Shown piece after piece: positions 24,001 to 34,724 of a DNA stretch of 64,000 nt. The first letter of the stretch is position 1. Each line of letters begins with the position of its first letter. The stretch is taken from assembly GCA_023014335.1 (NCBI GenBank), contig JAECYW010000013.1, forward strand, positions 558,001 to 622,000. The letters are read 5' to 3'. The stretch is from Galerina marginata (lineage: Eukaryota; Basidiomycota; Agaricomycetes; Agaricales; Galerinaceae). The position numbers and the translations under genes are program-made. A model generated the notes under the pieces. That model was given only the letters and a program-made list of their open reading frames with translations, was not told the origin of the DNA and searched no databases.

Positions 24001-25853
24001 AAACGCTATTGACGATTTCTTGAGGCACTGAGTGGATCCACAACGTCCCAGCATCCTGCTACCTTGTGTGAGTCACCTCAAAGGTATCCAAGAGGTAAGA
24101 AACGCACCGGGACGTCATTCAGACTCTCCTTGCTTAATTGCTTGGACAATCCAGGTTGGGGTTTCATGTTCAGCCGGGCCTGCTGCTCTAATCGTCTCGG
24201 ACATGCAATGCTGTAACATAGCTGATCTCGCGAACACGTCGGAGAATAGCAGTCTGTGAGAAGGGTGAAAACGCCGGACGGCAGGGTCACTTCGTCCGCA
24301 GTAGGTGAATCCTTGGGTGTAGCTGGGGAAGGCGATGGTGGCGTTTCTCCCTGAAACAACAGAGTGAGAATAAAACGACAAAAAGCAAAAGGCTAACCTC
24401 AAAAAAGGAATTCATGCTATTGAACGGGGCATTAATTGCATTGGGGTCTTCTGTATGCTGTAGTTCGCCACTAACAAACGGGCTAGGCAGCTTTGTTTGG
24501 AATTGGTAGAGCTCATTTGCACTATCCCGCAACCGATGATCATATGTGACATCGTGGAAGAACTTTTGAGCGTCGAGAGCGCGGCCGAGGAGGAGAGCAA
24601 GGTTTCTGTCGGTGGTCTTGATGATGTATGCGATTTTATCGACGGCTTCGCGGCCATCGAAGGCGTCTTTGTAGGTTAAACCGTCTTTAAGGCGATCAGT
24701 GATGGGTATCCGCTCGCGGAACGCCTGCGCCACGCGAGATAAAAGTGCAGGGTATACAATAGGTGTTTTCCGTACGGGCGGCGTGCGGATGGATGTGGGA
24801 GAGGTGCGACCTGATGCGCGCTTGGGTTCTGAGGCGGGCCGCATGGCGGACATGGACATGGAGCGGTCCTGGGAGGTGCGATGGTCGCGACGCTGGTTGG
24901 GATTGATGAACTTTGGCATGGTTCGTGCAGAGTCGAAGGAGCGGCGGTTGTTGTTGTGCTCGACCAGTGTGCTCGAGGCAGCTGAATGATCGGCACCTGA
25001 GGAGGGTGAGGGCGAGGCACTGAGGACTGAGGCACGGGATGCAAGAGTATCGACATGAAGAGGGACAACCTGGCATAGATATGAGATGAGAACACAAGAG
25101 ACAAGATTCTGACGTACAGGGTGGACCGGATCCGAAGCCGAGGGCTGGCGTAGGTGCTGGCGCGATAGAGCCTGCTGCCGCATTGGAACTAGATCGAGAG
25201 TGAGAGGGATGAACGCGAGAGAAAGACAGAGACATACTCTGGGGTTCTGAACGGGCCCAGGGCAGCTCGCTGGAACTCTCGTCTGGGTCAGAATCAGCTG
25301 AGGCGGGGGTGGTAAAGTCGATGCCCAATCTGCCGTCATCGTGTTCAAGGCTCACACCGATCCGGGGAAGGTCGAGGGGACCACTATTGGGTCTCTGGGA
25401 CGGCGGCGGCTGTGGACGGGGACCACCATTCCAGACGGGGCTGGTACTGGGGCCATTCATGTAGATCTGGGCCTGGTAAGCCTGAGCAGGGGTCAGACCG
25501 GGATAGTCGTTCACTGGGGAGTTTGAATTGATGGATCTGGTTCTGGCCAAAGTGGGATTGGAGGGCGGGGCGAGTGAGGGATAGGGCTGGACATAGGGAG
25601 GATATGACGTGTGTGGGTTGTACGACGACTGGGACGGCGGCGCGGGCGGCGGATAGTACGACTGGCGGCCGGGGCTGGGAGTGTGGTGTATGGATGGGGC
25701 GGGATTGTAGGAGGTGCGATATGGCAGCTGCTGGTTGTGGGGCGGGTAGACGGGGGCGAGGGTCGGGGTAGGCCCGGGGCGGCCAAAGATGGACTCGTAG
25801 GCGGCATGGCGCTTGTCGGGCGGCGGCTGGCGAGGACCCAGAGGTTTGTCCAT
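21020..25853 (-). CDS. ROM2: ROM2-type Rho guanine nucleotide exchange factor (DEP-RhoGEF-PH-CNH)
   Basis: This family activates Rho1 in the cell wall integrity pathway at the plasma membrane. The N-terminal ~300 residues are Pro/Ser/Tyr-rich and disordered (start MDKPLGPRQPPPDKRHAAYE). A DEP domain follows (YPALLSRVAQAFRERIPITD, then KDAFDGREAVDKIAYII). The RhoGEF domain includes RQEAINEVIYTERDFVRDME, KYEFEKEKNTNPAFAQFVE and AYLTKPTTRLARYPLLLEAV. The PH domain has MVYKGPLNKRDGEIQVYLFD and later IKNDHKGQYWINFIHLGRKY. A citron homology (CNH) domain carries VLEDYQLLIVLS, RVLVCIVKSSQLSSTFK and FYVNKSGRRSRKEFMVHWEG. The C-terminal tail is Pro/His/Tyr-rich and ends SMASMASIPRC. The coding region is interrupted by roughly ten short introns; exact borders of some were not worked out. 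Confidence 0.92.
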
Positions 25854-26811
25854 CGACGACTGTGCAAGAGTGCCAACTGACCAATCGCGTTTTTTGTTTA
25901 TTTATTCCCTTTTAGTGTCGTCATTTCTCCTCACTCACATGCATCCTCGGACAGTTCATCTACCGTGTACAGCACCGTTTATACTTGGATTCACCGACAA
26001 CTGCTGCCAACGTCTCCTTTCGAGGCCAGAGCTTGCATTCCACGGGCACGGGATTTCTATCAGTCCGACTAGGCAGACAAAAGTGAAACTTTCCCCAAGG
26101 TGTAATCAGCGACAATGCACACCACCAATTATAGCCAGAGGAAGATACATTCCCTTTGAAAGAGAGATATCGAACCCTCCGCAAAGCACTGGAATCACAT
26201 ATGTCTCAGTGATAACCACCACCCTACGCTACACAACCCACATGTCATGGCCGATGGGACGGTCATACATCCTATAAGCAAGGTTCTTCCAATTCATTCA
26301 AGTCTTCTAATGCACCCCAAAATAACCCAACTTCACTTGTTCGTCGATCGCGCCAACCTAGGATCCCACTCACTGATTGATATGTCCCTACCTCCTCCAG
26401 ACCTTTGTGTCGTCTCTTTGCAGAATCTAGAACTCGGCTTTGGCTTCGAGCCACTAAGGGTTTTACAGAAGAAGAGATCATGCAGTTTCCCGAACGCGTC
26501 GGTCGTCGACGCGGGAAAGGACCAACGCGTTGATCGAGAAGCGAAATAAATATAGGATATTGATACTGACTCTTACTGGGAGGCGATGATCGGTTTAGAT
26601 AGCCTGCGAAGGTCTAGCAGGAGGTCGTCTAGAAATGCGAAAGTCCACCCACTTTGCTAAAATCATTTTCTTCCTGTTATCCCTCGGCTTGAATTACATG
26701 TAAGTGCATTCTACACACCAATGTTCCAAGTCTGTATCTCCTTGCATCAACTTTACTTCGCCGTTTAATCACAAGTGTTGTCTTTTTTTGAGTTGACTAC
26801 TTGCCCACAAT
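25854..26811. other. Intergenic region upstream of the RhoGEF gene
   Basis: About 960 bp between the RhoGEF start and the TRM82 stop, both on the minus strand. It should hold the RhoGEF promoter and the TRM82 3' UTR. Several short ORFs exist but none has a recognisable motif or splice pattern. Confidence 0.5.
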
Positions 26812-28980
26812 CTAAGCGCCTGTCATCTCGACATCCTCGTCCAAGTCAGCACCCTCCACCTCAGCCCCAGCCTCCGATCTAGCCCTCTTTGCGTCCGGCT
26901 CCTCACTCCCATCCCCCATCCCCCTCTTCACTTCCGTGCTCACGCCCTCCTGCGCAGCCTGCGCCTTCGCCAACACCGCCTGCTTCCCTTTCATCCTCCC
27001 CAGCTCCTTCTTACTGAGCTCCGTCTTACCCGTGCCCTTGGCACCTTTATTCTTGTTCTTACTCTTCGCCGTCTCAGATGCGGACAGCTCCGGAGCGCCA
27101 ATTGGAAGCGTCGTGTTATCAGACGGGGCACCGTCAGCAGCGTCCGCATCCGAGGCGTGCTTGGGCATGGAGACGAGGTCGCTGTATAGATCAAGCTTTT
27201 TGAGGTCTTCTGAGGTTGCTATTGTCAGTTTCGAGGTCAGAAGTGTTTATTCGGATAAGGAACGAAGTTAAAAACCTGGAAGTAACGATGTAGAATTTAG
27301 GGCAGAGACAAGCGATGTCAGAGTTTCCGGCTCTTCGACAAGCTATAATATAAGAAGTTTAATAAAGTCAACAAAATGGAAAGACAATCTGCGAGCTTAC
27401 CACTCCTTCTGTAATCCGAAGAACTTGAATCACCCGCGTAGCAATCACATCCTCTGGTTCTGGTGCTTCCACCCAGCTGCCATCCAAACTGACGACAAGA
27501 GATTTCCCATCCACCACCGAGAAATCTATCACAGGTTTCCCGAAATCAAAATGGTGTATCTCGCTCGACGAAACGCCGGGTTTGTGAGGAAAGGCGAACA
27601 ATGCTGTTGTCCTGAAGGTATGTTTTCAATGATCACTCCGAGTTTCAAGAGAAGAAATTATAAACTCACCCAACGGCGCTGAAAACGATATGCGGACCAG
27701 TATCAGAGTCCACGCTCTCGATCCGGCGAATGACCAGCACCTTCTCTGGTTCAGGTTTAGCCTCCTCGCCATTTTCCGATGCATCACCCGCAGGCACAGG
27801 CGCAGCGCTGTCTTCTCTGTCGCCCTCGCCTTCTCCATCTTCCCCATTATCGCCTTCTCCATCTCCTTCTGCTGGTTCCTCCACCTCCTTAGCCTCGGCC
27901 TGTGCCTTCTGCTTCCCCTTTCCGCGTCCTTTCCTCCGTTTTAGCTTCCCTCCCTCCAGCCCCTCTTCTCCATCGTCCTCTTGCACCTGCCAGCCGCGTT
28001 TCCTCTTGGAAGCACGGACCGCGATGAAAGACTCGACCACTTCTGAAACCTGCACTTCATGTTTCACGACGCCTGTCATCCAGTCCCATATTTTAAGCAT
28101 GGGATCGCCCCCACCCGAGATGAGCGAGGACGGGTCGGATTTCGGGATGTGGATCGCAGAAACGAACCTGTACACATTCCAGCCGAGTGTCAAACGACAT
28201 TCGGAAAGAGCAGGGATAAACCTACTTGAGGTGCCCCAAGCAGTACATCTCGATATTGTACCCTTTCGGATACCAGCTCACCCGGATGTGCTCGTCGCGA
28301 TCAGCGGTGACGATGTATTTCTCATCCGGGGTGAGCAGAAACGCGTTAATCGGCGACGCATGGCCGAGGATGAGCTGCCCGCCGGAGGGGTTTTCGTGTG
28401 AGGAAAGCGCGTCTTTCTTTTGTTTGACAGTGAGTGGGATGTACGTGAACGGGTAGCTGCGTGGATTTAGGGTTTAAACAAGTGATTTCGGGAAGAGGTA
28501 GGGACTTGCCTGAAGATGTCCCCGAATTTGTCAGAAACGAGGATTGTCTGCGCGTCTGCGGTAAACGCGACGGATGTCGGCTTTTTAGGAAGTTCTCTAC
28601 GAAATAGATTGAGTACTGATGCAATAAGAAGCGTAGAAAGCCAAATGCACACCGCTCGCTCACAAGCTGCAGCCCGTCAAGCCGCCAGAGCTTCAACATT
28701 TTGTCTTCGCCCGACGTGAGGAGGTACTTGAACTCGTGGTCGACGGCCGCGCATCTTACTGGGCCTGATTTTAGCACAGACGCTTTTTCCGAGCCTGGGA
28801 TCGTGGTGGTGGAATGGAGCACGGCGCCTGTTCTAAGAAAACAGAGCAATGTTTTTGTCGGATGAGTCGTATGGAAATCGAAGGAACGTACGCGGTGTCC
28901 AAAACCTGAATATGGGGCCCTGCTATGTCCACCGTCTGCGTTGGCCCAACGAACACGCGCGAATGAGGGTAGACGGACAT
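26812..28980 (-). CDS. TRM82: TRM82/WDR4-like WD40 subunit of tRNA m7G46 methyltransferase
   Basis: TRM82 is the non-catalytic partner of TRM8, forming the enzyme that makes 7-methylguanosine at position 46 of tRNA. The start at 28980 reads MSVYPHSRVFVGPT. WD-type blades follow: VRCAAVDHEFKYLLTSGEDK with MLKLWRL, PTSVAFTADAQTILVSDKFG, then GHASPINAFLLTPDEKYIVT with ADRDEHIRVSWYPKGYNIE, and FVSAIHIPKSDPSSLISGGG with DPMLKIWDW. Between blades lies an unusually long acidic/basic low-complexity insertion encoded at about 27720-27990. The protein ends in a Lys/Glu-rich tail (EDLKKLDLYSDLV onward to VEMTGA). HIRVSWYPKGYNIEMYCLGH is characteristic of TRM82 rather than a generic WD protein. About seven introns. 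Confidence 0.9.
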
Positions 28981-29030
28981 TTTGTAGACGCAGATGCTGA
29001 ACAGAATCGCTTTTGACGCGGCAGTCCACT

Positions 29031-30085
29031 TATAGTGGTAGGCGAGTTAGGTCCTGGCGGAGTTTTAAACCTAACCTAATGCGGCACAACTTTGATCCTG
29101 GGCTGTGAATCGAGTCCTTGCACTTCATCGCGTTGTACACTACCAAACACAGCTCCAAAAAATAAAAGAGCTTAAGAGAATAGTTCATAGACTACAATTC
29201 ATTTTATACACCTGACTTTTAAAAAAAATGACGGTCATTTAGAGAGAGCAATATAAAATGTGTAGTTCCTGTCCGATCTTTCAGGCAATGTATGACTACA
29301 GTCCACTGAAGGGGCTGTTCCATTCTCCAAAAAGGCTTTAAAAATATGAAGATATATCTATAGACAGATAGAGATTTTTTTGTACAGGTATAGCGCGCAG
29401 GGTGCGGAGAAAAAATCAATATTTCATTCAATGCAGGACAAAATTTACTGGATATATTCAATTTGGCGCCTCAATTCCAAGCGCTTAGTGTGTATATAGT
29501 CCGCGCGAAGCGCCTGGAAAAAATTAGTCATCTAGTCCGAAGTTGAGTGCAATTTCTGGAAAGTCAAATGGAATTTATGCTTTATACTGGGTACATATGT
29601 TTCTGGATTCCTTGACTGAAATTTGGAGGTCATATTTCAATGTATGGTGGCTTGTGTTGATTTTTAATTTTATTCCAGCTTACAGCATTCAAGATCAAAC
29701 TTCAAGAGAGGCTTACTGTCAGTGATTGAGAGAGTCAAGAGAGAATTGGATATTATTTGGTAGACAGATAATTCTGTGGTGCTTCCATCTCATAGCCAGG
29801 ATGATAAAGGTGGTACCTGCATATCTGATCATTGAGAACTTTCTTGTGGCTATAGCTCAGGAGAGAATTAATTTATATTGAGGAATGGAGAAAAATTAAT
29901 TATCATCCAGTACAGGAAATAATTTACTTCTTGTTGTTCAAGCAAGAACAGCAGGGCTTTCTACTGTTTAGCTGACCCCTCCAGGAAGTTTTTGTACAAT
30001 TGGTTCAGCAGTGAATTAATTTTTTCCTTGCGCCTGCGGCGCGAATTAATTTTAGATATTAATTCGCGGGAAACCTACCACTATA
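29031..30085. mobile_element. Non-autonomous inverted-repeat element (~1.05 kb)
   Basis: The sequence TATAGTGGTAGG at 29031-29042 is repeated exactly as its reverse complement CCTACCACTATA at 30074-30085. The enclosed DNA is AT-rich and non-coding, unlike its neighbours, with short GC-rich subterminal palindromes (TGCGCCTGCGGCGCGAATTA near 30030 and CGCGCGAAGCGCCTGG near 29503). A TA target duplication is compatible with the ends. There is no transposase frame, so this would be a MITE-like element. It sits between the TRM82 start (51 bp away) and the TMEM97-like start. Confidence 0.55.
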
Positions 30086-30212
30086 GGTACAGTGCCAACT
30101 GTGCGTTTGATCTAATCGGGTCACGTGGATTCTCAACGTATATCTTTAGACGCGACGTGTTCTGCCTCTCCTTCATAATTTCATTGCAACTCTCAGTCGC
30201 CTCTCACAGATT

Positions 30213-31011
30213 ATGCTCGTCAACTACGAGAAGCAAACCGGCGCTTACTCGCGCTATGCCCAACTCCCGCTCACGGCGCGCCCACTCGACCTCCTTTATT
30301 TCCTGTTCTTCGCTGTACGTTTTCAGCCAACTTTTCCTTGCCAGCCAGGCGCGACAATTGACTTTAACTTTCTCCTAGATGCATCTCCCAGCTTCTCTTA
30401 TAATTGATCTCCAGTATATATACCCACCGCAACTTGTGCCAGGCTTTCTACGTGGCTTGCTCGACATGTACATAAGCATGTCAAGGGACCCGCTTATCGG
30501 TGGTGTCCACGGCGCGTTTGGGGATAGTGGCCATTTGATGTGGTTCAAGACGTTTCTCGTCCTCGAAGCGTAAGCTATTCTCTAGAGTTTCATTATGGAC
30601 CGAATAAATTACTTATTCGCTCCAATTCCAGGGTACTCCAAATTCCGGTCTTCGTTTTAGGCATACGAGGACTATACAAAGGCATGCATTTCTTTACTGT
30701 CTTGCTTTGCCGGTTTCTAACTCGTAAATGCAGGCTCACAATCAATATATCCCCTCCTCGTCCTCTACGGTGCCTCCTCTGCCACCACCACCCTTGCATG
30801 CATCACAGCTGTCCTCCAAACACCGGAACTCACTAACATAGCTCTCTCCCGAGGTGTGGCAGCGGTGACCTCACAGCAGCGGTTGATGCTACTGTCGAGC
30901 TACGTGCCTTTTTTCCTGGTACCGCTTATCATGGCGGTGGACATGGCGTTGCGTGTGTCCACATTGGTGCGGAAAGGGATTACAATGGAGGAAGAGGAAA
31001 AGTGGAAGTAA
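30213..31011 (+). CDS. TMEM97/sigma-2 receptor-like EXPERA-domain membrane protein
   Basis: EXPERA proteins of this group are four-helix membrane proteins of the ER and are linked to sterol handling. In yeast the homologue has been linked to mitochondrial protein targeting. Four exons (30213-30314, 30379-30569, 30632-30681, 30734-31011) give 206 residues. Key segments are RPLDLLYFLFFAMHLPASLI, LVPGFLRGLLDMYISMSRDP, VLQIPVFVLGIRGLYKGSQS and SIYPLLVLYGASSATTTLAC. FFLVPLIMAVDMALRV forms the last helix, and a charged Lys/Glu-rich end (GITMEEEEKWK) may act as an ER-retention-like tail. The third intron (30682-30733) begins with GC. The four hydrophobic segments and the RPLD...LLDMY spacing are the family hallmarks. 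Confidence 0.88.
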
Positions 31012-32500
31012 ATGGACATTACAATCTGCCTAGTATCTTGAAACTATATGACTGAGATATATAAATGGATTTACCTTGCCTATTCCTGATTCGTGCAATG
31101 GAAGGAGAATTCATGCATTAAGTATGAGAACTATATTATACCGCGGCCATCTTCAATGCTGAATGCAACCTACTGAGATTTTCACCCCCCGACTCTTGGG
31201 AAGAATGTCTGTGACTAGGCATTTAGGATTACATACCCGTTGGATTTTGACGTGCCAACACCAATGCCAATGTGTTTAGTTTCTCAGAAGTTTCTGCACA
31301 AGTTGTTCCTTTGATTCCGGGTAAGTACGAATGCAAGAAAAGTCACCAAGCACCAATGTCCCTTGTCACCTCAAGATTTGGTGTACCCGTTCCCTGGAAT
31401 GTTTCATTCTTTCTCGAGAGCTCGATGCAGGTGGTGAATCATAGCAGTGAGGAACCCGGCTTTCAAAATTCCCCTAGTATTCCCCTAGGGAATCGATTCT
31501 TCGATCATAAGTAAATTCCAGGCTCTAACAGTCCAAGTGTTTGCCATCCGCTGAGTCGAACGTCACTAGCGTCACCTGGCAGGCCTGGGCTGTCAGGACC
31601 ATTCAAGGCCACTCTTCGTCATCTTCGTCGTCGGGATTCTGGGTAAAAGCCAATGCGTGCAGCCCGTCAGGAGTCACACAACCATCATTGCAGGTACCTC
31701 CATGCTCCCGTCCTGCTTATAGCCTTGCGTGAGGGGTGGTGAAGTTTCAAGTGGCTCAGCACAGAGGCGATGTTTTTTCTTTCAAATATATGCCGCAGTG
31801 TGGTGACAGTGCCAATCCGCGAATCCGACGTGCTATCAGCTTAAACTTTGAATCTGGTGGGATTTTCATTGCAGGTGCATTGTGAGGTTCAGTGGGGAAA
31901 AGTTTGAGGATGAGGTCTACAGTTGAAAGCAGTGAACACCCCAGCCACCCAGAAGAGTACACCGGGCCGCTCTGGCATTACGGACCGACTTCCGTTTAAT
32001 TGTCGTCCTCCTTCCAACCTCCTTCAGATTAGCTTCAGTCTACTTGTTTTACACACTCAGCTCAGTTTAGCAGAAGTTGCAAGGTCAAGCAAGGATTCAT
32101 GTCGTCGCCCATCGGTGCTGCGCTGGTTCCCGAGTTCAGCTCGGACCCCTGGGGATCTCTGCCCGTATTCTTGCGATCATCTTCTGGATCAAGAATTCCT
32201 TTCCAAGGCTCTCTGGAGTTTGATGTCGAAACCTCTCGAAAACGATTGTTAAAGAATGAGAGTAAACCATTCCAGCCACAAGAAATCGCTGGTCGAAGTG
32301 CAGTGCTTATGTAGGCACCTCTGGATGATAATTTTCGTTGAAGCCACGTTATATGTACTGGCTCGGCGCTTGGCATGTTGATGCCGAGTAAAATTTACCA
32401 GTCAACTAGTCACCGGTCACCTACTTTCCTACATAACTCCCTTGTGCTCACTTTCTCTGTCCTGTCATTACTCGTATCTCTCTTTTCTCGCCTCTTTCTC
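31012..32500. other. About 1.5 kb without a confident gene
   Basis: No recognised protein is encoded here. On the minus strand, two open stretches have coding-like composition: 32062-32376 (LLSFFNNRFREVSTSNSREP, then WKGILDPEDDRKNTG) and 31603-31700 (TPDGLHALAFTQNPDDEDDE then EWP-stop). They could be parts of one unrecognised minus-strand gene, but I could not join them with good splice sites. The right end should contain the promoter of chitin deacetylase copy 2. Confidence 0.4.
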
Positions 32501-34508
32501 ATGAAGTCGAAGTTAAATAGTTGGGCGCTACTGTCGACCCTCCCCGGACTCGCTCTTGCGAAAGCAGACCCGTTCAACAACCGTCATGCCCATCTCGTAC
32601 GACAAGGTATAATTCGCTATATCCCTACTCTCTCGCTGTTGTCCTCAATTATCGAACTCACCCCGCCTTCGTTGCCATTTCTCCAGCGGCCACCACCGCA
32701 CCCCCGCTGGCAACATTTACGGGAATCCCGCCTTTGTCGAGCATCACGATGGGAATGGCTACTAGGCCACCCCCGCAATTCGTTGCTACGCACTCCCCGG
32801 GCGCTACACCTCCGATATCAGGCGCACCCGTTCTGCCCACCTCTCGTACGTTCATTAAAGGAAAAATATAATCGTCTTCATAACTCTTGGGTTCTTCTGT
32901 AGTTGTACTAACGGGTTGGCCCATCGCTGACAAAGTCCCTGACACCAGTAAGTCTGGTTAAAACCGAATGCCCTTGTGCCTTGGGGGTAATGTATGGTTC
33001 AATCAACAGACTCGCCCGAGGTCCAGGCATGGATGAAAGAGCTTGACGGAATCCACATACCCGACATCCCTCCTACCAAGGATTCCAATTGTGCGGCAGA
33101 TCCGGCAGCAGCAGCGGACGCTGCGAAACGCGGATGGTGGACATGCGGCGGGTATACTCGAACCACTGGCAAGTTTGACTGTTTCACGAATAAAACGAAC
33201 AAAGAGCTAAGTGCATAAAATCTTCCGTCAGATATTGTTGCTTGTCCTAAAAAGCTCGACTGGGGAGTTAGGTGAGGAGGAGGAGCTTTGGTTCCAAAAG
33301 GTTTTCCACTGACGGACGTCTGTAAGCTTTGATGATGGGCCATCGCCATATAGTACGTCCATGTTACTGTGCTTGTCGTTTTCAACCAATCGTCTGACAA
33401 GCTTCTTGTAGCACCGTGAGTACCCACGCTCGTTCTTGCAGATGATGAAGCTTCATCTGAGCCATTTTACTAGTAACTTGCTCGCAAAATTGAAAGAGAA
33501 GAATGTTAAAGCAACCTTCTTTGTCGTCGGTTCTCGTGTAGTCGAGCGTCCTGGCATGCTCATCGAAGAATATATGACTGGGCATGAAATTAGTGTCCAC
33601 ACTTGGTCTCATGCTGTATGTTTTTCAAGTTGACGGCCATTGAAGATATTGATACAAATTCTTCTTTTGTAGTCCTTGACGACTTTGACTAATGCACAAA
33701 TTGTTGCTGAGCTAGGTTGGACTCGCAAGGCTATCAGAACTGTACTTGGTGTCACACCTACGACGATGCGCCCTCCCAAGGGCGATATTGGTCTGTCGCG
33801 CGTCTTTTGTAGCACAGTCCCCATTGTTAACCCGATTCGTACCTGTTTAGACGACCGTGTTCGTGCGATTTCTCTGGCAATGGGTATGGTTCCTATTCTT
33901 TGGACCTCCACCCCTGATGGTGGCAAGTTTGATTCCAACGGTGCGATTTACCCCCCCTCCCTTTATAGCCTGCCGATTTACTTTGTGGTAGATTGGAGAG
34001 TCGCTGGTGGTCTGGTTACTGGCCCACAGGCGTTTAGTATATTTGAGGACATCATGCGCAATGCGACGACTTTCAACACAGGGTGAGATATCTGCCTAAT
34101 TTCAAAGATCAACAACTTGATATAATGTGTCCGCACAGGTTTGTCACCCTTCAACATGATTTGTTTGAGATTACAGTCGATCTCGCAATCGGATACACGC
34201 TGGATGCGGCTCTCTCTCACCAGCCTAAATTTGCGGTGCGTATCTTTCCCGCATTCCAAACCACAATTTAATTGGTTGACCAATGCTAGTTGCAACGCGT
34301 TGGTGAATGTATGGGGATCCCCGAGGGAAACCTTTACCGCGAAACCAACCAGAATACTAGTTTCCCATACACCAACTTAACTGCGGGTGGCCTGGATGTC
34401 GACGGAGACGGCAAAGTGGACATCAAAAATTCTGCTGCATCTCCTATTGCTATACCACTTTGGAGCTCTCTTTCTGTTGGACTGGCGGCCGTCAGCATCC
34501 TTATATGA
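32501..34508 (+). CDS. Chitin deacetylase, copy 2 (CE4, GPI-type) with altered RPPY motif
   Basis: The start MKSKLNSWALLSTLPGLALA is a signal peptide. The proline-rich region is much shorter than in copy 1 and lacks the polyproline run. Conserved segments are [91 protein letters not shown] and GDGKVDIKN. The C-terminus is again hydrophobic (IPLWSSLSVGLAAVSILI), as for a GPI signal. The third CE4 motif reads MRPPKGDIDDRV: the Tyr seen in copy 1 (RPPYGD) is Lys here (codon 33778-33780). Splicing requires a 4-nt microexon at 33412-33415, in the same place as in copy 1. Frames and splice sites are otherwise intact, so this is a gene, not a pseudogene. Confidence 0.9.
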
Positions 34509-34724
34509 TATTACTTGGCATTTGTCATTATTATACAGTAGTATTCCCTCCTTAGCTTGATATTTATCTTATTTTGAGGGTATCCTTCGAGTCTTTGCGG
34601 TTTGGACCTTACATAAAGATAAGATTGTACTTCCGGAAATAGCCGCCTACTAGATATAAGCGTTATTGACTACGAAGATGTATATTCAATAGACATCTTT
34701 GACAGTCTCTTCCCAACTGTCAGG

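Noticed and set aside
24676..25104. Several long alternative-frame ORFs in the RhoGEF N-terminal region
   Set aside because: They arise from Pro/Ser-rich composition in overlapping frames; the DEP and RhoGEF domains continue in only one frame set.
27730..28401. 223-codon plus-strand Ser/Pro-rich ORF opposite TRM82
   Set aside because: It is antisense to the acidic low-complexity stretch and the WD40 blades; Ser/Pro runs are the expected mirror of Glu/Gly codons.
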